Shown in pieces: positions 7,963 through 16,433 of a stretch of DNA of 64,000 nucleotides. Numbering within the stretch: position 1 is the stretch's first letter; every line of letters begins with the position of its first letter. This DNA comes from Cuneatibacter caecimuris (lineage in GTDB: Bacteria > Bacillota > Clostridia > Lachnospirales > Lachnospiraceae): NCBI RefSeq assembly GCF_004216775.1, contig NZ_SGXF01000006.1, positions 1-64,000 of the forward strand, read 5' to 3'. A program made the translations under genes and the position numbers. The notes beneath the pieces are model-generated. The model did not search any database, had not been told where the DNA came from, and saw only the letters and a program-made list of their open reading frames with translations.

Positions 7963-9717
7963 TTATTCTTCAAGAAGCGTCGGCCCGCTGATATCAGGAG
8001 CCGCCACCATAGAATAATTGCTGTGATAGATGACGAACCCCGGCTTCCCGCCGGCGGGTTTTTTCACCTGTTTTTTATCAATATAATCAATCTCCACCTT
8101 TTCGGCATTCCTGCCCTGGGAGTAATAAGCAGCCAGAGAAGCGGCCTCTTCGCAGGTGCGGTCAGGAATCTCAAACCCACGGCCGCCGGTTTTCACAATC
8201 ACATGAGAGCCGGGGATTTTCTTGGCGTGAAACCAGAGGTCTTTCCCTTCCGCAAACTTAAAGGTCAGTTCCTCATTCTGCAGGTTGTTGCGGCCCACAT
8301 AGATATCAAAGCCGTCTGAAGACAGATAATGCCAGGGGCGGCTGGAAAGTTTGACTTTCTGCCTCCCTTTTGTTTGGACATGGCGGCGCATATATCCGCA
8401 CTGAATCAGTTCTTCTTTGATCTGTACCAGGTCGTCCGGGTTTTGAGCCATATCAATAGAAGCTGCAATGGATTCCAGATGGGAAATTTCATCGCCGGTT
8501 TCCTGAAGGTGGCCGGTGAGCGCTTCACAGGTGCGTTTCTGCTTGCTGTATTTTTCATAATAGCGTTTGGCGTTATCCAGAGGGGACATCGTATCGTCCA
8601 ATGGAATGGTGATTTCCTGATTATCGTAAAAATTCACCACTTTGGCCTCTCTTTCCCCGGCCGGAAGCTGATAGCCGTAGGTGGTGAGAAGCTCGCCGTA
8701 CAGCCGGTACTTATCCCTTTTTTCCGTATCCTTCAGCTGCTTTTCCTGAAGATCATATTTTTTGCGGCTTCTTTCCAGCAAAGTCTGAACAACTTTTCGA
8801 AGCTCCGCGGATTTCTGCCGGATCCGCACAGCCTGATTTTTCTCTGCATAAAACTGTTCCAGCATGCGGCTGGGGCTGTCAAAGTCTGTTCTGGCACATT
8901 CCGTAAGAGAGGACAGCTGAAGGCTGGAAAACTCCACGGGTTCCTGTCCGAGGTAATAGACAGAAGGGAAAAACTGCCCGGATTTTACCTCGTCCAGCAA
9001 AAGGAAAAAAGTATGTGCCAGATGGGTAAGGCTCAGTTCATCCAGTTCGCTGCAGGGAACCGCACCGTCAATTCCGGCACGGAACAGCACCTCCTCGGAT
9101 ATGGCGGGGCTGATCCCGGTAAACAGGGTGTAAAAGGCTTTGTGGCCGGGGCGGGAACAGGATGCAAGAGCGGAACGTATTTCTGTTTCCGGCAATTCCA
9201 GCGGGTTCAATTTATGCATGGTGTCCGGAATAAACCACTGGCGTCCGGGCAGCACCTCTCTGACGGAGCTCATCTGGGCGGAAACATGTTTGATGCTGTC
9301 GATGATCCGGTCGCCTTCTTCACAGAATATGATGTTGCTGTGTTTTCCCATCAGCTCAATGATCAGATGTTTTTTTTGCAGGTCTCCCAATTCATCCAGA
9401 TGTTCCACCTCTATGTCCAGAATCCTTTCCAGACCGGGCTGCCTGACGCTTAAAATCCTTCCGTTGCCGATATGCTTGCGCAGCAGCATACAGAAATTTG
9501 GCGCAGTGGCCGGGTTGGAAAAAGTGTTTTCAGTAAAATAAGCCAGGGGAAGCCCCGCGCTGGCAGAGAGCAGCAGTTTATAAGTATCCCTGCCTGCCTT
9601 AACAGTCAGCAGCAGTTCGTCCGGTTCCGGCTGGGCGATCCGGGAAATTCTGCCGCCAATCAGACAGCGGGAAAATTCATCGGCCAGGCTGGCGATTACA
9701 ATTCCGTCTAAAGCCAT
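7963..9717 (-). CDS. rqcH: Ribosome quality control protein RqcH (NFACT family, Rqc2 homologue)
   Basis: Binds stalled 50S subunits carrying peptidyl-tRNA and directs C-terminal alanine tailing for degradation. The older name is fibronectin-binding protein. The 584 residues show the NFACT-N start (MALDGIVIASLADEF, then RISRIAQPEPDELLL), a long coiled-coil middle (about 280-400) and the C-terminal NFACT-R domain with DLWFHAKKIPGSHV. Length is normal. It is transcribed alone from a visible promoter and converges with the CmpB-type gene. Confidence 0.94.
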   Translation of the reverse strand: MALDGIVIASLADEFSRCLIGGRISRIAQPEPDELLLTVKAGRDTYKLLLSASAGLPLAYFTENTFSNPATAPNFCMLLRKHIGNGRILSVRQPGLERILDIEVEHLDELGDLQKKHLIIELMGKHSNIIFCEEGDRIIDSIKHVSAQMSSVREVLPGRQWFIPDTMHKLNPLELPETEIRSALASCSRPGHKAFYTLFTGISPAISEEVLFRAGIDGAVPCSELDELSLTHLAHTFFLLLDEVKSGQFFPSVYYLGQEPVEFSSLQLSSLTECARTDFDSPSRMLEQFYAEKNQAVRIRQKSAELRKVVQTLLERSRKKYDLQEKQLKDTEKRDKYRLYGELLTTYGYQLPAGEREAKVVNFYDNQEITIPLDDTMSPLDNAKRYYEKYSKQKRTCEALTGHLQETGDEISHLESIAASIDMAQNPDDLVQIKEELIQCGYMRRHVQTKGRQKVKLSSRPWHYLSSDGFDIYVGRNNLQNEELTFKFAEGKDLWFHAKKIPGSHVIVKTGGRGFEIPDRTCEEAASLAAYYSQGRNAEKVEIDYIDKKQVKKPAGGKPGFVIYHSNYSMVAAPDISGPTLLEE

Positions 9718-9759
9718 AATTTCTCTCCTTTAACTCCGTATAAACGGCATAATATTTAT

Positions 9760-9788
9760 ATTTTAGCAGAAAGAAGGCAGAAATACAA
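9760..9788 (-). promoter_or_regulatory. Sigma-A promoter of rqcH
   Basis: Read on the minus strand: TTGTAT (9783-9788), 17 bp, TAAAAT (9760-9765), 43 bp before the rqcH start, which has GGAGAG in front of it. Confidence 0.65.
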
Positions 9789-9846
9789 CATAGAACAAAT
9801 TTTGTAATTAACAGTAATTTTTTTGCCCAAAATAAAGTTATATCCT

Positions 9847-9908
9847 GACGCCGCAGTACGCATCCCCCGGAGGTTTTTGTTGCATAGGGAAAGCAGTTTC
9901 CTATGTAA
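9847..9908 (-). repeat. Structured intergenic repeat R3 (partial)
   Basis: On the minus strand the leading palindrome has arms TTACATAGG and CCTATGCAA (9880-9908), then the CCTCCGGGGGATGCG segment and CTGCGGCGT before similarity stops at about 9847. The inner and closing hairpins are missing. It lies between divergent rqcH and the GH2 gene and is the only copy with no evident terminator hairpin in front of it. Confidence 0.8.
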
Positions 9909-10004
9909 CCAGAAAAACTTGATAATATTGATTTACGTATCCGGAAGACGCAGGTTATAATTATTTTAAATACAGAGAGACTATGAAAGTAAAGGAGAGA
10001 TTTA

Positions 10005-12293
10005 ATGAGAATTGTTCAATGTTTCAATGAAGACTGGCGTTTTATCAGAGAAGATGCAGGGCTCCCTTCCTCCTGCCCGGACCACTGGGAACAAATTTCC
10101 CTGCCCCATACCTGGAATGCCGTGGACGGTCATGACGGAAAAGGTTCCTATTACAGGGGCAACTGCTGGTATGTTAAAAAATTCGAGACTCCTGCGTTAG
10201 TGGAAGGAGACAGAGTGTATGTGGAAGTTCTGGCCGCAGCGCTGTCAGGAACAGTTTATATGAACGGGCAGGAAATGATCAGCCACGAAGGCGGTTTTTC
10301 CAGATTCCGTGTGGATGTGACAGACGCCCTGAATGAGAACGGGGAAAATCTGCTGGCAATCAGTGTGGATAACAGCGAGAGATCCAATATCTATCCTCAG
10401 ATGGCGGATTTTACTTTCTACGGCGGTTTATACCGGGGCGTGAACCTGATTATTGTGCCGCACGTACATTTTGACCTGGAATACTGCGGAACTCCCGGCC
10501 TGGCGGTAACGCCGGAGGTAAAGGACGGCGGAGCGCTGGTGCACCTGCAGTCCTGGGTGCAGAATGGGGATGAAAACTATACGGTGCGCTATCAGATTCT
10601 GGACGCTGACAGCAGGGAGGTGGCGGAAAGCTGGCGGCCTTCGTCAGAACCTTCCAGCCAGATATTTTTGCCGGAAGCTCATCTGTGGCAGGGAGTGGAA
10701 GATCCTTATTTGTATACCTGCATAGCCTCTCTGGTGCGCAGGAATGAAACAGTGGATGAAATCACCACCAAATTCGGCGTGAGAAGCTTTTCTATAGATC
10801 CTGAAAAAGGGTTTATTCTCAATGGAAAGCCCATGATGCTGCGGGGCGTTTCCAGGCACCAGGATAAATTGTACCAGGGAAATGCCCTGACAAAAGAAGA
10901 TCATGAACTGGACGCTGCGCTGATCCATGAGGTGGGCGCTAATACAGTCCGCCTGGCGCATTACCAGCACAGCGAGGATTTTTATAATGCCTGTGATGAA
11001 TATGGGTTTGTGGTGTGGGCGGAAATCCCGTTTATCAGTTCTCAAAATGAGGACCCTCTGGCCCATGAAAACTGCCGCCGGCAGATGCAGGATCTGATCA
11101 TTCAGAATTACAACCATCCTTCTATTTGTTTCTGGGGGCTGTCAAATGAAATCACCATCAGCGGCGGGACAGACCATATTGTAGAGGATCACAGAGATCT
11201 GCATGAGCTGGCAAAGAGCCTGGACCCCACCCGCCTGACTACGATTGCCCATGTGTCCATGCTGCCTCAGGACAGCGGCCTGCACCAGGTCTCTGATATA
11301 GAGAGCTATAATCATTATTTCGGATGGTACGGCGGGGAATATACCGCCAACGAAGTCTGGCTGGATTCGTATCATGCCAAATACCCGGACCGGTGCATCG
11401 GCCTGTCCGAATATGGGGCGGAAGGAATCATCACTTATCAGACAGACGAACCCAGATGCCGCGATTATTCCGAAGCATATCAGGCGGAATATCACGAACA
11501 CATGGCGAAAATCCTTTCAGAGCGGGAATATATCTGGAGCGCCCACGTGTGGAATATGTTTGATTTCGGGTGCGCAGCCCGGGATGAAGGCGGGGTGGCC
11601 GGCAGGAACAATAAGGGCCTAGTAACCATGGACCGCAAAATTAAAAAAGATGCGTTTTATTTGTACAAGGCATACTGGAGCAGCGATCCTTTTGTGCATG
11701 TATGCGGGCGGCGCTATGCTCAGAGGGCCGGAGAAACTGCAACGGTCCGGGTATATTCCAATCAGCCTCAGGTAAGCCTTTACGCAGCAGGCAAACTGGT
11801 GGAATCCAGATCCGGAGATAAGGTATTTATTTTTGAAAATGTTCCTCTGGAAGATGGGTTTACCACAGTAACGGCCTGCTCCGGCAGCTATTGTGACAGT
11901 ATCGCATTGGAAAAAGTGAAGGAAAAGCCTGGGATCTATACGCTGCCTATGGAGGAGGACGACGACATGTCCGGCGTGGCGAACTGGTTCGAACAGGCGC
12001 CTGAGGAAGTGTCAAATATTACTGTTCTGGAATTTCCGGAGGGATTCTTCTCTATCCGAGATAAAATCAAAGACATCGCCAATGATCCGGACGCCTTTGA
12101 GATACTGAGGAACGCGCTGGCTTCTATGACAGGAATGAAGCTGAAGAAGGGGATGCTGATGATGGTGGGGAATAAAACCCTGGAGGAGATGATGTCCATG
12201 ACAGCCGGCATGAGCATGGGCGGCGGACAGAACATTCCGGAAAATGCTGTCTGCATTCTCAACGCGCAGCTGAACAAAATCCCTAAAAATTAA
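10005..12293 (+). CDS. Glycoside hydrolase family 2 protein (beta-galactosidase-like)
   Basis: A 762-residue enzyme without signal peptide, so cytoplasmic. Order: jelly-roll sugar-binding domain (about 1-170), Ig-like domain (170-270) and TIM barrel (270-560). The retaining-mechanism glutamates are visible: E382 in WGLSNEI (acid/base) and E469 in GLSEYGAEG (nucleophile). GH2 covers beta-galactosidases, glucuronidases and mannosidases; the motifs lean to galactosidase but do not prove it. The last 110 residues form an odd methionine-rich helical tail. A -10 TATAAT lies at 9956-9961 with only a weak -35 (TTTACG, 18 bp away), so an activator may be needed. A GH3 gene follows 11 bp later. Confidence 0.88.
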   Translation: MRIVQCFNEDWRFIREDAGLPSSCPDHWEQISLPHTWNAVDGHDGKGSYYRGNCWYVKKFETPALVEGDRVYVEVLAAALSGTVYMNGQEMISHEGGFSRFRVDVTDALNENGENLLAISVDNSERSNIYPQMADFTFYGGLYRGVNLIIVPHVHFDLEYCGTPGLAVTPEVKDGGALVHLQSWVQNGDENYTVRYQILDADSREVAESWRPSSEPSSQIFLPEAHLWQGVEDPYLYTCIASLVRRNETVDEITTKFGVRSFSIDPEKGFILNGKPMMLRGVSRHQDKLYQGNALTKEDHELDAALIHEVGANTVRLAHYQHSEDFYNACDEYGFVVWAEIPFISSQNEDPLAHENCRRQMQDLIIQNYNHPSICFWGLSNEITISGGTDHIVEDHRDLHELAKSLDPTRLTTIAHVSMLPQDSGLHQVSDIESYNHYFGWYGGEYTANEVWLDSYHAKYPDRCIGLSEYGAEGIITYQTDEPRCRDYSEAYQAEYHEHMAKILSEREYIWSAHVWNMFDFGCAARDEGGVAGRNNKGLVTMDRKIKKDAFYLYKAYWSSDPFVHVCGRRYAQRAGETATVRVYSNQPQVSLYAAGKLVESRSGDKVFIFENVPLEDGFTTVTACSGSYCDSIALEKVKEKPGIYTLPMEEDDDMSGVANWFEQAPEEVSNITVLEFPEGFFSIRDKIKDIANDPDAFEILRNALASMTGMKLKKGMLMMVGNKTLEEMMSMTAGMSMGGGQNIPENAVCILNAQLNKIPKN

Positions 12294-12304
12294 AAGGAGC
12301 GGAT

Positions 12305-14068
12305 ATGACAGTAGATTTAAAGGCCAGGCCTTATTTTCTGGAGGAAGAGGACTGCAGATGGGTGGAAGAGACCATTCTGTCCATGAGCATGGAGGAAAAA
12401 GTGGGACAGCTGTTTTTTCAGCTGACCGCGTCTCAGGAGGAAGCATACCTGAAAGAACTGATGGAAAAGTATCATTTAGGAGGATGTCGCTATAATCCTG
12501 CTCCTGGAAAGACGGTGCAGGAACAGAACCGCATACTGCAGAAATATGCAAAAATACCGGTATTCATCGCTTGTAATACAGAAGCCGGAGGGGACGGGGC
12601 CTGTGCGGATGGGACTTACATCGGTTCCGGTGTCAAAATCGGCGCGACAGGAAAGGATGAATATGCCTGGGCGTTGGGAAAGATGGCAAATGAAGAGGCA
12701 GCGGCGCTGGGCTGCAATATGGCTTTCGCGCCGGTCTGTGATATTCTTTATAACTGGCAGAATACGGAAGTGGCTACCCGGGCATTTGGCAGCGATCCGG
12801 AGCTGGTAGCCAGAATGAGCGCAGCATATTTGAAGGGGGCGCACACAATTCCGGGATTTGCCTGCGCAGCCAAGCATTTCCCAGGAAACGGACAGGATTT
12901 CCGGGACGCCCATCTTTCCAACAATGTGAATTATTTCAGCGTGGAAGAGTGGGACAGGACTTATGGTATGGTTTACCGAGAGCTGATTAAAAATGGGCTG
13001 GACGCCGTAATGGCAGGTCATATTATGCTTCCTGCCTATGCCAAAGAAATCAACCCGAAGCTGCAGGAAGAGGATATGATGCCGGCCACGCTGAGCCCTG
13101 AAATCATGAAAGGGCTGCTTCGGGATAAACTTGGTTTTAACGGCATGGTCGTAACGGACGCGTCCCATATGGTGGCGATGACTGACCGGATGAAGCGGGC
13201 AGAAATGCTTCCCCGCGCCATAAATGCAGGCTGCGATATGTTCCTGTTTTTCAATGATCCGGAAGAAGATTTTTCTACCATGCTGGAAGCCTGCCGAAGC
13301 GGCATTATTTCAGAGGAGAGGATGCAGGAGGCGCTGGAACGCGTTCTTGGGCTGAAAGCCCATCTGGGGCTGCATAAAAAAGAACAGCAGGTTCCTGCAA
13401 AAAATGTTCTGGATACAGCGCTGGGACGGCAGGAATACAAGGATATGCAAAGAGCGATCAGCCAGGACTGCCTGACGCTGGTGAAATATAAAGATATGGG
13501 CGTACTGCCTGTGACGCCGGAACGATTCAATAAAATCATGATAGTTCATATCAAGGGTGCGGAAAGCTCTATGTCCATGCTGATGAAAGCAATGGGCATG
13601 GGCAGCGGAAATGCGGCGGAACTGCTGAAACAAAAGCTTTGCGAAAAGGGGTTTGACGCATTTATCTATGAAAGTCCGCTGGAGGAGATGAAGAAGCAGA
13701 TCGCCGCGGGAGAAAAGCCGAATCTGAATCTTTATTTTGCAGGAAAAAATGCGATTGCGGATTTTGTCTCTGAAATGGATCTGGTTATTACGCTGTGTGA
13801 TGTACCAAGCGGAAGGCCCAGCTTTGGCATGTCCAAAGGCGGCGGGGAAATTCCCTGGTATGTATTTGAAGTGCCGGTGGTGGCTGTAGGGTGCGGACAG
13901 CCCACCATGCTTGCCGATCTTCCTCAGGTGCGCACCTATATCAATGTGTATGATACAAAAGAGACAACTTTTGACGCTCTGACAGAAGCGCTGGTATCAG
14001 GCCCGGAAGCATTCACGGGAAAAGACCCCATCGACAGTTTCTGCGGACTGTTTGATGCGAGACTGTAA
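12305..14068 (+). CDS. Glycoside hydrolase family 3 protein, NagZ-like
   Basis: A 587-residue cytoplasmic enzyme with the GH3 TIM barrel. Nucleophile D285 lies in MVVTDASHM. The segment K190-H191-FPGNG followed by D201-A-H203 reproduces the Asp-His acid/base dyad of NagZ-type beta-N-acetylhexosaminidases (KHFPGxGx4DxH). The usual FPGHG reads FPGNG here. This suggests activity on terminal beta-GlcNAc, by hydrolysis or phosphorolysis, rather than plain beta-glucosidase activity. The C-terminal half (about 390-587) is an alpha/beta domain. The gene is co-transcribed with the GH2 enzyme and ends at a strong hairpin. Confidence 0.87.
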   Translation: MTVDLKARPYFLEEEDCRWVEETILSMSMEEKVGQLFFQLTASQEEAYLKELMEKYHLGGCRYNPAPGKTVQEQNRILQKYAKIPVFIACNTEAGGDGACADGTYIGSGVKIGATGKDEYAWALGKMANEEAAALGCNMAFAPVCDILYNWQNTEVATRAFGSDPELVARMSAAYLKGAHTIPGFACAAKHFPGNGQDFRDAHLSNNVNYFSVEEWDRTYGMVYRELIKNGLDAVMAGHIMLPAYAKEINPKLQEEDMMPATLSPEIMKGLLRDKLGFNGMVVTDASHMVAMTDRMKRAEMLPRAINAGCDMFLFFNDPEEDFSTMLEACRSGIISEERMQEALERVLGLKAHLGLHKKEQQVPAKNVLDTALGRQEYKDMQRAISQDCLTLVKYKDMGVLPVTPERFNKIMIVHIKGAESSMSMLMKAMGMGSGNAAELLKQKLCEKGFDAFIYESPLEEMKKQIAAGEKPNLNLYFAGKNAIADFVSEMDLVITLCDVPSGRPSFGMSKGGGEIPWYVFEVPVVAVGCGQPTMLADLPQVRTYINVYDTKETTFDALTEALVSGPEAFTGKDPIDSFCGLFDARL

Positions 14069-14082
14069 AAATTGTTATGAAG

Positions 14083-14129
14083 ACTTCCGGACAGGCGGCG
14101 CGTATTCCGCTTGTCCGGAAGTTACTTTG
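14083..14129 (+). terminator. Terminator of the GH2-GH3 operon
   Basis: Perfect 11-bp stem ACTTCCGGACA (14083-14093) / TGTCCGGAAGT (14112-14122) with further inner pairing (GCGG/CCGC), followed by TACTTTGTTG. Repeat R4 starts 7 bases after the stem. Confidence 0.85.
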
Positions 14130-14250
14130 TTGCATAAGAAACTGCGTTCCCTATGCAACAAACCTTCCGGGGGATCACACTGCGGCGTAAGGATTTCGTC
14201 GCTAAAGCGGCACGCCGCAGGCGGGGAATCCCGTGAGCGGAATTCTTTTT
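14130..14250 (+). repeat. Structured intergenic repeat R4 (complete)
   Basis: Leading palindrome arms TTGCATAAG and CCTATGCAA (14130-14158), then CTTCCGGGGGAT, CTGCGGCG paired with CGCCGCAG, an inner hairpin GTCGC-TAAA-GCGGC (one G-T pair) and a closing stem GAATCCCG/CGGAATTC followed by TTTTTT. It belongs to the same subtype as R2 and R7. The 306 bp between the GH3 and yicC genes consist of the terminator, this repeat and the yicC promoter. Confidence 0.9.
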
Positions 14251-14276
14251 TAAAAGATTCTTTTTCATGCTTTTTC

Positions 14277-14305
14277 TTGACTTGCAATTATGAATGACTT
14301 ATAAT
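14277..14305 (+). promoter_or_regulatory. Sigma-A promoter of the yicC-cinA operon
   Basis: TTGACT (14277-14282), 17 bp, TATAAT (14300-14305). It lies 69 bp before the chosen yicC start, just after the R4 repeat. Confidence 0.87.
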
Positions 14306-14374
14306 AAATGAGATATAGGCTGTTCTTGACAAATATTGGAAACAGTCTGAATAAAGATGAAGCGAGTGAAAGAA

Positions 14375-15253
14375 ATGTTGAAAAGTATGACGGGATTCGG
14401 GCGTTTTGAGACAGAAAATGCCTGCGGGAAGCTGTCTGTGGAAATGAAGGCGGTGAATCACAGGTATCTGGATCTGAATATCAAGATGCCGCGCCGGTTC
14501 AACTGTTTCGAATCGGAGATCCGCAGCCTTCTGAAAAAGGATGTGCAGCGGGGCAAGGTAGATCTGTATATATCCTATGAGGAATACGGCCAGGCAGCAG
14601 GAGCGCTGAAGTATAATGGTACGCTGGCGGCGGAATATCTGAAATACCTCCGCCGGATGACAGAGGAATTGGGCGTGGAAAATGATGTAAAGGTTTCCGG
14701 GCTTTCCAGGATGCCTGAAGTATTTACCATGGAACAGAACGCAGAGGATGATGAGGAGCTGTTTTTGCAGCTGCGGGAAACACTGGTGTGTGCAGTGAAA
14801 AAATTTGTGGGCAGCCGGGAGCTGGAGGGCAGCCACCTTCAGACAGACCTGCTGGAAAAACTGGCGAATATGGCGGCGCTTGTGGAACACGTGGAAGCCC
14901 GTTCTCCGGAAGTGCTTCGGGCTTATCATGATAAGCTGAAAGCAAAGGTCACTGAACTGCTGGGAGATACCACGGTGGAAGAAAGCAGAATCGCTGCAGA
15001 AGTGATTCTGTACGCGGACAAAATCTGTGTGGATGAGGAAACAGTACGTCTGAAAAGCCATATTTCCCATATGTCCGAGGCGCTGAAACAGGGGGGAAGC
15101 ATCGGAAGGCAGCTGGATTTTATCGCGCAGGAGATGAACCGGGAAGCCAACACAATTCTGTCCAAGGCCAATGACCAGCAGGTGACGGATCTGGCAATTG
15201 CCCTGAAAACAGAGATTGAAAAAGTGCGTGAACAGATCCAGAATATCGAGTGA
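14375..15253 (+). CDS. YicC family endoribonuclease
   Basis: Proteins of this family (YicC/YloC) are RNases acting on structured RNA. The family signature start MLKSMTGFGRFE sets the start at ATG 14375 rather than the in-frame ATG at 14357. The C-terminal DUF1732 part shows SHISHMSEAL, GRQLDFIAQEMNREANTILSK and the terminal KTEIEKVREQIQNIE. The 292-residue length is normal. It heads the operon yicC-remA-gmk-rpoZ, a conserved order in Firmicutes. Confidence 0.93.
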   Translation: MLKSMTGFGRFETENACGKLSVEMKAVNHRYLDLNIKMPRRFNCFESEIRSLLKKDVQRGKVDLYISYEEYGQAAGALKYNGTLAAEYLKYLRRMTEELGVENDVKVSGLSRMPEVFTMEQNAEDDEELFLQLRETLVCAVKKFVGSRELEGSHLQTDLLEKLANMAALVEHVEARSPEVLRAYHDKLKAKVTELLGDTTVEESRIAAEVILYADKICVDEETVRLKSHISHMSEALKQGGSIGRQLDFIAQEMNREANTILSKANDQQVTDLAIALKTEIEKVREQIQNIE

Positions 15254-15267
15254 CGGGAAGGGCTGGC

Positions 15268-15540
15268 ATGTTTATCAATATCGGATTTGGCAATTATATT
15301 AACTCAGATCAGATTATATCTGTATCGAGAGCGGACTCCGCTCCCATGAAGCGGCTGGTGCAAAACGCAAAAGATCACGGGACAGCGGTGGACGCCACCC
15401 AGGGACGCAAGACAAAATCAATCATCATGACAAATGGAGGCTATGCGGTGCTTTCCGCACTGCTGCCGGAAACCATTGCCGGACGTTTCCGGGATAACGA
15501 GACAATAGAAGAGACCAGGGGGGACTGTGATGAGGCGTGA
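15268..15540 (+). CDS. remA: DUF370 / RemA-type DNA-binding regulator
   Basis: RemA (YlzA) activates extracellular matrix genes in Bacillus subtilis and binds DNA as a ring-shaped oligomer. The conserved start MFINIGFGNYI places the first codon at ATG 15268, preceded by GGGAAGGG; the longer frame from 15250 is unlikely. The core RADSAPMKRLVQNAK and the DATQGRKTKSIIMTNGGY-like stretch match the family. The length is 90 residues. The 3' end overlaps gmk by 11 bp. Its regulon in this organism is unknown. Confidence 0.9.
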   Translation: MFINIGFGNYINSDQIISVSRADSAPMKRLVQNAKDHGTAVDATQGRKTKSIIMTNGGYAVLSALLPETIAGRFRDNETIEETRGDCDEA

Positions 15541-16171
15541 GGGAATTCTGACTGTGGTGTCCGGCTTTTCGGGAGCAGGCAAGGGTACCGTGATGAAACG
15601 GCTGATGGAGCTGTATGGCGATACCTATGCGCTTTCTGTGTCAGCTACCTCCAGAGCACCAAGGCCGGGAGAAGAAGAAGGCCGGGAATACTTTTTTAAA
15701 ACAGAAGATGAATTTAAAGAGATGATCAGCAAAGGCCGGCTGATTGAATACGCAAAATATGTAAATCATTATTACGGCACTCCTGCGGAATATGTTTTTT
15801 CTCAGATGAAAGAGGGGAAAGATGTTATTCTGGAAATTGAAACCCAGGGAGCGCTGCAGGTGAAAGAGAAGTATCCGGACACGCTGCTGGTGTTCATCAC
15901 CCCGCCGTCCGCGGAGGAGCTTCATTCCAGGCTCAGCTCCAGAGGGACGGAGACGGATGAAGTCATTGCGCAGCGTCTGTCTCAGGCGGCGGAGGAGGCT
16001 GTCCTGATGCCGCGGTACGACTATATTGTCATTAACGAAAACGGCAGGGTTGACGCCTGTGCCCGGGAGCTGCACGGATTGATCCAGAGTCAGCATGGGG
16101 CCAGCGGGCGCTGCAGGGAATTGATTGAAAAAATGAAAACAGGACTGAGCACATTTTCGAAAGGAGAATAA
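15530..16171 (+). CDS. gmk: Guanylate kinase
   Basis: Converts GMP to GDP with ATP. The P-loop SGFSGAGKGT lies at the N-terminus, followed by the guanylate-binding motif (SVSATSRAPRPGEEEGREYFF) and the lid. The frame opens with GTG 15527 and ATG 15530; the ATG sits 7 bases from AGGGGGGA. The 213-residue length is normal. The position between remA and rpoZ is the standard arrangement. Confidence 0.96.
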   Translation: MRREGILTVVSGFSGAGKGTVMKRLMELYGDTYALSVSATSRAPRPGEEEGREYFFKTEDEFKEMISKGRLIEYAKYVNHYYGTPAEYVFSQMKEGKDVILEIETQGALQVKEKYPDTLLVFITPPSAEELHSRLSSRGTETDEVIAQRLSQAAEEAVLMPRYDYIVINENGRVDACARELHGLIQSQHGASGRCRELIEKMKTGLSTFSKGE

Positions 16172-16175
16172 AACT

Positions 16176-16433
16176 ATGATCCATCCTTCTTATACTGAAT
16201 TAATCGATGTAGTAAACAGCGAGGCTGAGGACGAACAGCCCGTGATCCAGAGCCGCTATTCCATTGTAATTGCCACCGCCAAGAGGGCGAGACAGCTTGT
16301 GGCCGGAGCGCCGACAGGCGTAGAGAATTCCTCCAACCAAAAACCGCTGTCTATCGCTGTGGAAGAACTGTGGCACAAAGATCTTAGAATTGTTGGCGAG
16401 GATGATATTTCCGAGGATGAGATAGAAGTATGA
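16176..16433 (+). CDS. rpoZ: RNA polymerase omega subunit
   Basis: Small subunit that helps RNA polymerase assembly. The 85-residue protein shows the conserved core SRYSIVIATAKRARQL with PLSIAVEEL after it. It has AGGAGAATAAA before ATG 16176, and its stop overlaps the rimO start (16430) by four bases. Confidence 0.95.
   Translation: MIHPSYTELIDVVNSEAEDEQPVIQSRYSIVIATAKRARQLVAGAPTGVENSSNQKPLSIAVEELWHKDLRIVGEDDISEDEIEV

Noticed and set aside
8329-9453. 374-codon plus-strand frame opposite rqcH
   Set aside because: It is the antisense shadow of a clear RqcH gene, with an unlikely phenylalanine- and histidine-rich composition.
14075-14287. Open frames reading RDSPPAACRFSD and related residues at 130-336, 14052-14297 and 52646-52840
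   Set aside because: They all lie in the structured repeats and recur only because the DNA repeats; start signals are poor, and the frames run on different strands relative to the element.
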